Shown: positions 47,901 through 57,462 of the stretch, in pieces
How positions within the stretch are numbered: the stretch's first letter is position 1
Layout of the letters: every line of letters starts with the position of its first letter
NCBI GenBank assembly: GCA_002104945.1
Contig: MCFH01000009.1
Span: forward strand, 62,001 to 126,000
Direction: 5' to 3'
Origin: Piromyces finnis
Taxonomy: Eukaryota > Neocallimastigomycota > Neocallimastigomycetes > Neocallimastigales > Neocallimastigaceae
DNA length: 64,000 nucleotides
The notes under the pieces: generated by a model
Databases searched by the model: none
What the model saw: only the letters and a program-made list of their open reading frames with translations
Told to the model about the DNA's origin: nothing
Position numbers and translations under genes: made by a program

Positions 47901-50403
47901 CATACATATAATTAAAGTTCCTTACTTGAAAAGTTTCTGTATCTTGACTATATGTTTCATTATTATTTTCTTTTTCTAAATTATAATTGTAGTCACCAGG
48001 TTCTTCTTCTAAAAAACCTACGACTCTTTTCACTTTAATTTTCCTTGATTTTATGTCGAATATTCTGTATCCTACTGAAGATTCATCATATCCGATAAAG
48101 ATTCCCTCCTTAGTTTTGTCTTGAAATTTTGGAATGTTACTGTCATCTAAATAATACACTTTACATCCAAATACTCTTAAATTTTTATAATCAACTTTTC
48201 TGTTGTACATTAATTCAAATGGTATTTCACCATTAATTCCACTGTGCGGAACTCGATTATGAACATAGTTCGCTGTTTTCACAGCATCTTCCCAAAAGCG
48301 ACGACATAACCTTGCGTCCATTAACATTGCAGTAGCAGTTTTTATTAACTTTCCATTGAATCTTTCTGCTCTTCCATTCTGCTCCGGATTTCCAGGGACG
48401 GTGAATTGTTGAGTTATTCCATATTCGTTACATAACTCCTTGAAGTTATTAGAAGTGAATTCAGTTCCATTATCGCTTCTAAGATATTTTACTTTGGATG
48501 ATAATTCATTAGTAGTTTTATTCAGCCAATTTCCAAATTCTTTGAAAACATCACTTTTATTCTTGACAAATATTACCCATCCATATCGACTGTAATCATC
48601 TAAGATACTTAAAAAGTATACGTTGTCATGAATTGATGGTGTGATTGGACCTACCAAATCGATGTGTACTAGTTCCAAAACACTTGATGCTCTACTATCT
48701 GACCTTTTATGAGGGATTTCTTTCATTTTGCTTCTCATGCATATTGTACAATTGTGAATATTGTTCTTTTCATCATTATTGTTGAAATTCAGATGCCCTA
48801 TTCTTCTATGCCAGTATTCACCATTGTTTCGTACATTATCGCACATTGAGTAATTATTAACTACATTACCTTCTTTGATGTACAAATTGAATACATCATA
48901 TTCATTTGCTTTAACTTCGTATACATTATCTGTTTTCTTATCTTTTATATATGCAAATACATTATTGTTCTTCTCATCAAAGATTATTTGGTAGCCACTT
49001 TTAACTAACTTGGCAACAGAAATTAAATTTCGTTTTACATCTGGGATGTACATTACATCTTCTAATTTTATTGGTTCTTCATTAATAGATCCATTTACTT
49101 CACCCATATGTGTTGACTTTGTAGTCGCTCCATTTGCATAATTGATTGGTTCTACATGTTCAAAAACATTTTTGAGAATTCCTATATCTTTGGTAATATG
49201 ATTAGAAGCACCAGAATCTAAAGTCCATGTAGTAAAACTTGTAGGTACATTTTCACAAGATACGTAATTGCATGATTTATTATTACATTCATCATTGTTA
49301 TTGTCAAATAATGTATTGTAATCAACTGTAAACAAATCTTGATATCCAACTTCTGGTTCAAAGTCTTCAGTGGTTTGTTTATTTACTATTTCACCTGTTG
49401 CTAAAAATGCTTCCTTGCCTTTATTTTTCTCTTTTCTTAGCCTTCTTGTAACTTCTTCTGAAAGTTCTTTTTGAATACGACATTGTTTTACAGTATGTCC
49501 TTTTTGATGACAAAAATAACATGTAATGTTTTGTTTATTTTTGTTATTCCAATTTCTTTCTTCATTGGACTTTTCTTTTCCTTTATTTGTATTTTTATTA
49601 TGATTATTACTTTGTTTGTTGCGGTAGTATTTAGTACTTTCCTTTCTTTTATCACCTTTGTAACTACCTTCAACACTAAAGATATGTCTAATTCCGAAGG
49701 TTTCAGATTTCTCTTTCGGATCAAATTTGTTCATCTTATCTATCATTCTTGCTGTGTCCTTTTTGCATTCTTCCCAGTCTTCATGCTTAAGGACTGTGAC
49801 TTTCCTATATTTTTCTGGTAAGGCTTGATACAGTAAACCAATTTTTTCTTCATCATCTATTTTCACATTTAGTTGTTCTAACTTATTAAAGTTGGAATTT
49901 AACTTATTTACAAATCTTGAGAAACTTTCTTTCGGGTCGTATTTTAAGGAGTTTGTTTCCTTAATAAGCCTATTCTTTCTTTCTATTTTATCCCCTAAAT
50001 AAATGTCTTCTAATAGTTTCCACATTTCGTAGCTTGTTAAAGACCTATCTTGGATATCTTGTTGGCAGTTTGGGCCTAAAGTATACCTAATTAAAAATTG
50101 GATATTCCTATCTGTTTTTAAGTCATCTTCGGTTACGTTCTTATCATAGTAGGTATTGATTTCAAAAGGTGCCTTTAGATATTCTTCTCCGTCGATATCC
50201 ATTCCTTCGTCACTTTTGATCTTTGGGGTTTTGTTTTCATCAACCCAATCTTCAAGACCATAATAATTTAAAATATTCCTCATAAACATTTGCCACGTTA
50301 TGAAATTTTTATTGTTCAATTCATAAGTGACCTTTCCTAGCATAACGGTAGGATCGAATATAGGAATTGATCCAGTATCTCCGTTAGATTTTCTTTTTGA
50401 CAT
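44950..50403 (-). CDS. copia Gag-Pol polyprotein
   Basis: 1,817 residues from the ATG at 50403 (MSKRKSNG) with no internal stop or frameshift. In order: a Gag region of the UBN2/retrotran-gag type (about 1-280); a CCHC zinc knuckle CYFCHQKGHTVKQC (about 293); aspartic protease DSGAS (about 395); the integrase HHCC finger (H..H, CTIC, about 530-560) and catalytic core with D-D-35-E (HIDLVGP, RSDNGTEF, QNGRAER, about 580-680). Then comes a very long Lys/Asn/Glu-rich spacer (about 800-1,330), reverse transcriptase (RWVFKIKRN, ARLVARGFTQEYG, QLDVKAAYL and the YVDD site at about 1,513) and RNase H (DSDYGGD about 1,667, TAEAEYYG). All catalytic motifs seen are intact. Gag and Pol are in one frame, so a single polyprotein is expected, cleaved by the protease. 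Confidence 0.97.
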   Translation of the reverse strand: MSKRKSNGDTGSIPIFDPTVMLGKVTYELNNKNFITWQMFMRNILNYYGLEDWVDENKTPKIKSDEGMDIDGEEYLKAPFEINTYYDKNVTEDDLKTDRNIQFLIRYTLGPNCQQDIQDRSLTSYEMWKLLEDIYLGDKIERKNRLIKETNSLKYDPKESFSRFVNKLNSNFNKLEQLNVKIDDEEKIGLLYQALPEKYRKVTVLKHEDWEECKKDTARMIDKMNKFDPKEKSETFGIRHIFSVEGSYKGDKRKESTKYYRNKQSNNHNKNTNKGKEKSNEERNWNNKNKQNITCYFCHQKGHTVKQCRIQKELSEEVTRRLRKEKNKGKEAFLATGEIVNKQTTEDFEPEVGYQDLFTVDYNTLFDNNNDECNNKSCNYVSCENVPTSFTTWTLDSGASNHITKDIGILKNVFEHVEPINYANGATTKSTHMGEVNGSINEEPIKLEDVMYIPDVKRNLISVAKLVKSGYQIIFDEKNNNVFAYIKDKKTDNVYEVKANEYDVFNLYIKEGNVVNNYSMCDNVRNNGEYWHRRIGHLNFNNNDEKNNIHNCTICMRSKMKEIPHKRSDSRASSVLELVHIDLVGPITPSIHDNVYFLSILDDYSRYGWVIFVKNKSDVFKEFGNWLNKTTNELSSKVKYLRSDNGTEFTSNNFKELCNEYGITQQFTVPGNPEQNGRAERFNGKLIKTATAMLMDARLCRRFWEDAVKTANYVHNRVPHSGINGEIPFELMYNRKVDYKNLRVFGCKVYYLDDSNIPKFQDKTKEGIFIGYDESSVGYRIFDIKSRKIKVKRVVGFLEEEPGDYNYNLEKENNNETYSQDTETFQVRNFNYMYDKENENNNNKDKKEKDISNENDKLMNENLETLNDKTSNKEDLKEVNYEEKFRNIEEKLDKLTSLLNKEKNNSSESFMQVCEDTNDSNMSIEDSEEEDLNLLDYIKLKEKKKERLNKNNYQKIEEMEENKEIKISTSMESVSETNKEKENNNDISGSNDGNINNFTLEENNLKYNNLKYNSADETEICEIKEVNIKRNDDKKNKNINSKDNSNISKDNKRNNKYLNAKGNVYFIEENSDIVNKNELIEEVLKTPSEMEINDLTGEIDNNDFLNILSPDIDLGTRKKIDFENIESVKNNINKNNRKEIENNYSNVKVNYKNEEYYKKNYIPINENEIRRNLNKENINIPEEKSKFKNISDEKESNLNNQNKKEYNLRNLKNKNEIKDPINKDKSKKKFFDKKKLLSKQNFLNKRNLNRKLKSNKNFKLNENHPPKEEKFPRKRKLVPSEDVIEEKFSKPHEHEPEKKKIKEVALTIAQIKEPNSYNDIFKRKDKDKWIKAIEAELLNMKERKVFKRIDEVPEDANIIDSRWVFKIKRNSTGEIEKYKARLVARGFTQEYGEDYNETFSPTLKQDSLRILIGIAAINNYKIHQLDVKAAYLYADLKEDIYMKAPEGDKMYKKGLWKLNKALYGLKQAAREWNNNISNTLIELGFQKLVSEPCIFIKTKNNKLVCLVGIYVDDILITGKKEEIDKTIKLIKEKYVITDVGDANFIIGIKVETLKDGYLLHQERYLKDILHKFGLENCRGSKTTTPIKNDEQLNQPFDPTTYRAAIGSLLYLAIGTRPDILFSVTKASRFSQNPTIQNWKNVLQIFKYLKENPHYGIRFERNLNLKIFVDSDYGGDEETRKSTTGFVFLLGNGPTSWYSKLQKCVSTSTAEAEYYGLCECSKQALWYRNIFSELKIKEECLKINIDNQATIYNANNETINPKSKHIDIKYHKVRELIKENKISLEYIKSEENLADGFTKYLNKNKMKIFRDSLLYKYK

Positions 50404-50437
50404 ATTAAAAAAAAACTTACTTAAATATAAGAGCAAT

Positions 50438-50451
50438 TGAGACTCTTAATC
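50438..50451 (-). other. primer-binding site matching the tRNA-Lys(CUU) anticodon arm
   Basis: Immediately inside the 5' LTR the element reads GATTAAGAGTCTCA. Its complement TGAGACTCTTAATC corresponds to positions 27-40 of eukaryotic tRNA-Lys(CUU), that is, the anticodon stem and the loop CTCTTAA. An internal, not 3'-terminal, tRNA match is how Drosophila copia primes with a half-tRNA cut at position 39, although copia uses initiator Met. The tRNA match comes from general knowledge of tRNA-Lys; no such gene is in this window. Confidence 0.7.
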
Positions 50452-50686
50452 TGTCAGATAAATTTAGTTTACACTTAAATTTATTTATAAAACTATTTGG
50501 GTTTTTATAATCTTTTATTTATTTATATTTATTTTATAATATAAATATTGTAACTTTCTTAAAATCTTTTTATTAAAAAATAACCAAAGAATAAAAATGT
50601 AGTACAATATTAATTTATAATTTTATAAAATACAAATACATAAAAAATACATAAAATATTATTTTGGAATGTATTTTATTTTCACA
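50452..50686 (-). repeat. 5' LTR of the copia element
   Basis: 235 bp, apparently identical to the 3' LTR. The element promoter and polyadenylation signals should lie in it. The right flank repeats the 5-bp target TAGTT. Confidence 0.97.
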
Positions 50687-50691
50687 TAGTT

Positions 50692-51330
50692 TTTTAGTAT
50701 ACTAAAATCTAACCCTAACTTTTATATAAATATTTTATTTTTTATTTATAAAGGTTTCACAATTTTTATATTTGCCTTTAACAATAGATTAATGATCAAT
50801 TATTAATTATTTGTAACTTGAATAGAAATGTATTATGGGTTAAAAGAAAAGATTAATTTTTCGTTATAAAGACGTTATTTTATTGAAATGTGAAATGATA
50901 AAGCACTTTTATTTCTTCATTTTCTTTCGCTTTTTTTTTTTTTTTTAATTTAAAATTGTTTTTATTTCTTTTTTTAGAATAAAAAAATAAAAAATGATAG
51001 TATTAAAAGTTACAACTTTTCTGAACACTATTATCAATATAAATTATAAAAATTCATTTATTGATACATATATATTATATATTTTTAAAGTTTAATTTTA
51101 ATTTATAAATACTTTGATGAAATAGCAATATATAAAAGTTATCATAAATTACATAAATAAATTTATAAATAATAATAATAATTAGAAAAAATAAAATAAA
51201 AAAAGGGGAATCGTATTGTAGATTTTCTATTTTTATATAAGGAAACCATTTTTAATTTTAGGCAAATTATTCAATCAAGCAAGTAAACAAAATTCATCAA
51301 GCCATTGAATTCTTTTTCAAATACTATCAT

Positions 51331-51364
<34 letters not shown>

Positions 51365-52010
51365 TTCGTACTATACATCTTTAATATATGTAACATGAAA
51401 TAACATGAAATATATTAAAGTTGCATAAACGTTCAATGAACTCTATAATTTGTACTGTGTGGGATTAGTCTCTACCTAATAAATTAAATGAAATAAAAAA
51501 GAAAAGTAGCATCAGGTATGGTAATGTGGTGTCTACTAAACTCTTCAATGAGTTCATCATGTTTTCATTCGTAAAAAGATTAACATTGAATCCTGTGTAC
51601 GGAATATTTGTAGTGTTCCTTTGCCATATCGGTACGACGTTGTTGGTGCACTTTAGGTGTCTTACTAAACCTATTAAAAAGTAGCTTCATTGAGCTGCTG
51701 ATGATAGAGATTGTTTTAGTAAGAAATAACATCAGACCCTTTACATATAGAACATGAGATCTCGAGGAGTTGTAAAGTTGTTTATTCAAATATCTTTGTT
51801 CCGCCTTATCGATTTGTAGCTCATCATAAGCTAGAATTCCACCAAGAAAGAATGTATTATTAACAATTAATAAAGATACACACACAGAAAAAAAAAAAAT
51901 AAAATAAAAATAAAAGCAAAAAAATTATCATTCTTTTTACAACTAATAGTTTATTTTTATTATTATTTTTATTATTGTTGTTATGATTGTTGTTATTATC
52001 CTTATTATTG

Positions 52011-52046
<36 letters not shown>

Positions 52047-52373
52047 TAATAAATAAAAAGAAAAAAAATTAAATAGAATTAAAAACTATTTAATCTTTTT
52101 TTTTTTAAAATATTATTCTATAGATAAATTTATAAAATACAAAGTGTTGCATCCATGTATTTAAATCTGTTTCATTGAATTATATACTTTTAAAAATAGA
52201 GTTGAGATAATAAAATTGAAATTTAAAACACGGTTCCTCCATGAGCAGATTCTAAGAACTGTGAATTTTATATAATAATAATAATAATAATAATTATAAT
52301 AATAATGATAATAATAAAAAGAGATTAGTAATATGTTATTTATTATTATTCATTATTATTATATGTTTAGATA
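50692..52373. other. intergenic region with a GC-richer coding-like island
   Basis: Mostly AT-rich with a poly-T run of about 33 nt near 51331-51362 and another near 52017-52045. The exception is 51390-51890, treated separately. A short imperfect inverted repeat (CACGGTTC...GAACTGTG) lies at about 52229-52262. No complete gene was seen. Confidence 0.55.
51480..51885 (-). other. coding-like relic or unrecognised exons, identity unknown
   Basis: On the minus strand one frame is open over about 100 codons (51885-51580) without an ATG at its start; it contains ILAYDELQIDKAEQRYLNKQL and ends HRIQC-stop. A second minus frame is open from about 51656 to 51478 and contains NTTNIPYTGFNVNLF and LVDTTLPYLML, ending at GRD-stop. 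The base composition is much less AT-biased than the surroundings and like that of real exons here. The two overlapping frames suggest a frameshifted gene or element relic, or exons of a gene whose splicing I cannot resolve. No family was recognised. Confidence 0.35.
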
Positions 52374-53809
52374 TTAATAATTATTTACAGTTTTTGGTTG
52401 TTCAAATGTAAGCCAGTCTGACGTTGTGGTTGGTAAAACACCTAATGATGAACATTTATATATACCAACTAAAAGTTGGGCAATACTTAATGCGATATAA
52501 GTTAATTTTGGTTTTAATAAAAATGAATTATCACCATCTTCTTCTTCAAATTCCTTGAAAACTATTATGTTCATGCATAATAATGTTATTATAATAGATA
52601 CATAAAAATTAATAACTTTTTTTTTTATTTTTTGCAAATAATAATAACAATTATTAAAATATTTCATAATACCTTCGTTGGTTTGCTTGAGAGCCTTAAT
52701 TGGATTACTGAAAAGCATACCAACAATAATGATGGTAAATTGATTAATAGAATTACCAGACATGAACATCATAACAACATTCATAAAGATACCCTTAACA
52801 GAATTAAAAGCTTTTTCATAAGCTCTCTATTTAACCCAAAATAAAAAAATCAGCATTAATAAAAATTTATAATGATTATTATTTTTGTTTATTTAACAGG
52901 TTGAATCAAATATCATCATAGCATTGTTTTAAAAAATAATTTTATATAAATATTATTTTAATTACCTTGACTTTTAATTTTTTTAAATCATTTTCATCTT
53001 TTGCTTGTTGTTGTTCTGGATTCTTTTTCTATATTTAATTAATAAAAAATTATTATTCATTTCTAATTATGGATTATGTTTTTTTTTTTTTTTACCAACC
53101 TTATTAAATTTTTCATTCTTGGTTACAACAAAACCAGCTGGAGTAGCAGAAGAAGCCTTGATACGACTTTATTATTAAAAGTATTATATAATTTAAAATT
53201 AAATGTTAGTATATTCAAATATAAATTAATTAGGCATTTCTTTACATATAATTAAAATAATTTTATTAATTTGTGAAACATAAAGACCCATTTTTTAAAT
53301 ATATTTTTTGTTTATAGTGACTTTTTATTATACATTTATGTGATAGTATGATGATATATTTCTAGAAATTATTTTTTATTATTTCATTTAATAATACTAT
53401 ATATATTGCTATATATATTGTATATATATTTTTAAAATTATTTTTCTTAATTTTGTATAGAAAACAAAAAAACTTTACTCCTTTGAATAGAATCAATTAT
53501 AACATTATGATATATATATTTTTTTATCATCATCCATAATATATTATTTTTTAAATTGCATAATTTTGTGATTTTTTAAATTTGTTTATTGGTATTGCTT
53601 TATTTTATCACTCATATTATTTTCCAGTATATATATATATATAAACAATCATATAATTGATTGAATATACTAATTTATTATTTTGCTTTTATTTTAATTA
53701 TTAAATTCACTATTTTCATTTCTGTATCTTTTATTTATTTATTTTATAAATATAATATATACTTTGAGGTATCAATAGTTTTGTAATTAAGATTCCATTT
53801 ACTTTCCAT
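52374..53809 (-). CDS. EMC4: ER membrane protein complex subunit 4 (EMC4)
   Basis: Five exons on the minus strand: 53809-53763, 53166-53100, 53028-52966, 52826-52673 and 52561-52374, about 172 residues. The core matches EMC4: the membrane segment MNVVMMFMSGNSINQFTIII, the NPIKAL..TNEVFKEFE loop, and the ending YKCSSLGVLPTTTSDWL, where the CxSxGLLPT.xSDWL motif is the family hallmark. The last intron (52672-52562) has a length divisible by three and no stop, so it reads through as 37 extra residues. Removing it at GTATTA..ATAATAG restores the conserved TNEVFKEFE. Exon 1 carries KWNL, like the conserved N-terminal K-W-x-L, but sits about 600 nt upstream and is the weakest part. EMC inserts tail-anchored and multipass proteins into the ER membrane. 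Confidence 0.88.
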
Positions 53810-55100
53810 TACTTTTTTTTTATAAAAAAATACATTGATGGTGATTGTTTTAATACATAAATATATATATTGAAAAATTCGTATTATATATAAATTAATA
53901 TGATATTATAGTAAATAAATATATAAGAGAATTAATAGTATGGTTAGTATAAAGTTGTTTTTATTTATAAATAATATTAAAAATATTAAAAAGTAATAAA
54001 ACACAATTTTTTAAAAGAATGGTATAGTAGATGTTTATCCATTTATTTTAGTAAAATCAATATAGTATTTATTTAGAATAATAGTATTAAAATTATTATT
54101 ATTATTATCATTATTTTTAATGTGATATTTAAAATCCAAAGATAATATTAATCAATTTTCTAATTATATATATATTATTATTTAAAAACATTGAAGTGGT
54201 ATTGTTAAATAATAAAACTTACTTTCTATTTCTATTAAATTTTTTTTTTTTTTTTTTCTTTATATATATATATATTTTAAAAAATATGTCTTTATCTTTT
54301 TTTTTTATTTTGTTTTTAAATATATATATTTCTTTTTTTTTTTTTTTTTTTTTTTTTTGTATTACTTTTTTAAAATATCTTTTATATTAGCTATTTTCTA
54401 TTATTATATATATTCTATATTTTTTTTTTGCTAACTTTTTAAAGAAAAAGAAAAAAAAAAAATAAAAATTTTATTTATTTAATTATTATTTATTTATATT
54501 ACTTTGGTAGATTAAATTGATTCTTTTTGTTTCTTTATGATTTAAACATTAAAGATAATGTATACATTATATACATTATATACATTAAGCTTTATTTTAT
54601 TATTTACTTTTACCCTACTACCATAAAAACATGCCTACCATAAAATATGCCTACATGTGATGTATATATTAATTTATTTAATTTATAAAATGATAAAACA
54701 TTAATGTTTTTGCATTAAACAACAAATAAATATATCTATAGAAATATTTAAAAATCTCAAAACTTTAGTCCTTATATCTTTTTCACCAAAGATTTTTTTT
54801 TTTTTTTACCAACAACAACATCAACAACAATAAATAAAAAAAACTTTTTATAATAATTTCGTTTTTCGTTTGATTAAAATAGGTTTTATTTAATCTTATT
54901 TTAAACAAATTTTGAAAAAAGGAATCCTTATTTAAACCAACAATATCCTTTTTTAAATAAGTTGTACATCTACATATTTAATATTAATTATTATTATTTA
55001 TTTATTATGACATAATAAATGGTATATAATAATTAAGATATTAAATGTGGTTTTTTATGCTTTAAATAATAAAAAAAGGTTGCAAGGTTGAATAACAAAC
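53810..55100. other. intergenic region, no gene seen
   Basis: About 1.3 kb upstream of EMC4 and downstream of eL43, both leftward. It has long poly-T tracts (about 54239-54257, 54330-54358), alternating AT, and short TATACATTA repeats near 54560-54590. Two GCCTAC motifs occur at about 54635-54655. No coding signal. Confidence 0.55.
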
Positions 55101-56491
55101 TTAGATTTCAGCTAATTCACGAAGACGTCTAATGGTACTTCTGACAGTAACGGCAGCAGTAGTACTAAAAAATGAAAAAAAAAAAAAAAAACAATTAATA
55201 ATAGAAATTTTTATATTTGCCAATAACTTCCATAATAATACTTTTTTAAAAAGATGAAAAAGAAAAAAGCATTTTTCATTATTAATTCTTACCTAACTGA
55301 CCAAGCACCTCCAGCAATAGACTTACGACAACCCTTGCATTCCCAGATACCAACAGCAGTACGCTTGATAGCATCCTATTTTTATTACATTATATATTAA
55401 TATTTATAATTGTTAATTAATAGAATAAGTTGATATATTATAACTATTGTTTTAAGAATATTGTTATATTTTAAAGAAAACATTTATAATTTCTATTATT
55501 TACCTTTCCGCAGAATGGGCAGGTGTAACGAGAGTGTTGACTGATTTCAATCTTCTTGATTTGTTTTCTTAAGGAAGCACCATAACGAGTACCGTACTTA
55601 CCACAAACTCCAACCTTTCTAGTACGCTGTTATTATTATTATTATTTTTTTTAATTAAAACAATTTTTATTAGTACTTTCCCCTAATTATTAATTTATTT
55701 TTGATTAATATTAATATTTATTTACCTTGGCCTGATTATTAATTTTTTAAAAAACATATAAGAAATTTGAAATTTATAGATTAAAAAAAAAAAAAAAATT
55801 TAGATTAGTATATATATTAGAAATTTGATTTATTATTATTATTATTACTTTTTTTATAATATTAACATTATATTTATTTATTATTCCTAAAAAAAGCACA
55901 TATTATAAATATATTCCTAACTAAAATACAATATATTAAATAAATCTATAATCTTTGATTTTTAAATCTTCATCATTTATATAAATAATTTCATTTATTT
56001 AAAAAAGTATAGCAAATCTCGATTATATTATACTTTTTTTCTTTAAAAATGATTTTCTCTACTCTATATGTAATATTTTTTTTTTTTTTTTTTTTTTTTT
56101 ATTGATAATGAAATATTGAAATGTATATTTTAATTTCTTCCTTCTTTGTCCTTTTATGTTACATTGATTTTTATAAGAAAAAGATTGAATACATTGTAAT
56201 ATTCTTTATATATAAATATTTAAACATTGAGTGCGCATTTTTACAACTTTTATTTCCTGTTACTATTATTAATATACTTTGCATTAATTATAATCATCGA
56301 TTCCTTATTCTTTTTTTTTTTTTTTTTTTTTATATATATAAATTGTAACTAATATATTATAATATATTATCTTTTTAATAAAACAATTTAATTTAATATA
56401 TATAAAATTCCATAATTATATGAAATTACATATATAATAAATATATTCAAAATAAATTATCTATATATATATTTTTTTTAATTTTTACCAT
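55101..56491 (-). CDS. RPL43: 60S ribosomal protein eL43 (L37a/L43)
   Basis: Minus strand. Firm exons: 55626-55504, 55375-55293 and 55164-55101. They encode [20 protein letters not shown], the zinc ribbon TCPFCGK...WECKGC, and the C-terminus [14 protein letters not shown]. Upstream, a 6-nt exon GCC-AAG (55731-55726), flanked by CAG and GTAAAT, supplies the conserved Ala-Lys after Met. The start codon must then lie in a further exon. The only ATG followed by a GT donor in the next 750 nt is at 56491-56489 (ATG|GTAAAA), which I propose. This gives 92 residues, the family's length. It binds one Zn with four cysteines in the large subunit. Confidence is high for the three main exons and low for exon 1. 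The gene would be head-to-head with NAA40, with about 290 bp between the start codons. Confidence 0.88.
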
Positions 56492-56780
56492 TTCTATTAA
56501 ATTATAAAAAATGTAAAAAGAAAGATTTAACTTGGCTCACGAATTCTAACAATATTTAATCATGACAAAATTTTTTTAAAAATTGTATTGTATTTATGTA
56601 CAATTTAAGTTTAGATCAAGGTTAGTGGACCACAATATAAACATGTATACATGATTTTTATCATCTGTATATCATATGAAACAAATATTATTAAACATAA
56701 ATATATGTATATTATATAAGTATTTAATTAAGTTTAAACTAAATACTTTTTTTTTGTTAATTGTAAAAGGAATATAGAAT
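56492..56780. promoter_or_regulatory. probable shared promoter of eL43 and NAA40
   Basis: If the eL43 start exon is at 56491, only 289 bp separate two divergent start codons, so both promoters must be here. The segment is somewhat less AT-biased than average (for example GGTTAGTGGACCACAA near 56620). No specific factor site was recognised. Confidence 0.4.
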
Positions 56781-57431
56781 ATGTCAGAAATAAATGCAAA
56801 AGAAATTTCAAAGCAAGCCAACGACTTGGTAAAGAAATAAATCTAATAAAATAATTTTATTTTCAGTTCCATTTTTTTTTAAAAGAAAGAGTATAAATTT
56901 CTAGATAAAAAAAATAATTTGTATAAATATATAATAATATTGAAATTTAAAATTTCTAGGGAACAAAAATTATTGAAGAAATTGATAAGGATAATCTTCA
57001 TTTTACCATTAATAAGTAATATAAATGAATATAGATAAAATAAAATAAAAAATATAATCATATTTAAATTAATTATAAAGAAATTAATAAATTAACATTA
57101 TTAATTTAAAATTATTTTATTTATATATTAAATAAAAAAGTGTAAATTACAATATTGAATTATATACAATTGATAATCTTCCAACAACATTATTCGATAA
57201 ATTATTCCAAATATTAAAGACTAATATGAAAAAACAATATCAAGCAGCCAATATAGGTTGGAATCAAAAGAAAAAAATAAAGGAAATGAAAGAAAAAGAT
57301 GCACATTATTTAGTCGTTACTACAGATAACAAGGAAATTGTTGGTTTCTTATATTTCCAATTTTCAACTGAAATGGATATGAAGGATGTAGAATATCCTG
57401 TATTTTATATGTAAATATTCAGAAATGCTTA

Positions 57432-57462
<31 letters not shown>

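Larger units (their letters stand above)
44693..50686 (-). mobile_element. complete Ty1/copia LTR retrotransposon
   Basis: A 5,994-bp element on the minus strand. The two LTRs are each 235 bp and appear identical by eye, starting TGTGAAAATAAAATACATTC and ending TCTGACA in element orientation (TG..CA ends). The flanking 5-bp target duplication TAGTT is at 44688-44692 and 50687-50691. Internal order is LTR, primer-binding site, one uninterrupted gag-pol frame, polypurine tract, LTR. The protease-integrase-RT-RNase H order assigns it to Ty1/copia (Pseudoviridae-type), not Ty3/gypsy. Apparently identical LTRs, a clean duplication and an open frame point to a very recent insertion. Confidence 0.97.

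Noticed and set aside
46268-49821. Several plus-strand open frames opposite the copia polyprotein
   Set aside because: Antisense shadows of the gag-pol frame; no independent motifs.
44950-50403. Ty3/gypsy or endogenous retrovirus assignment
   Set aside because: Integrase precedes reverse transcriptase, the RT has the copia-type YVDD context, and there is no envelope gene; this is Ty1/copia.
54196-54390. Phe-rich open frame
   Set aside because: Formed by poly-T tracts.
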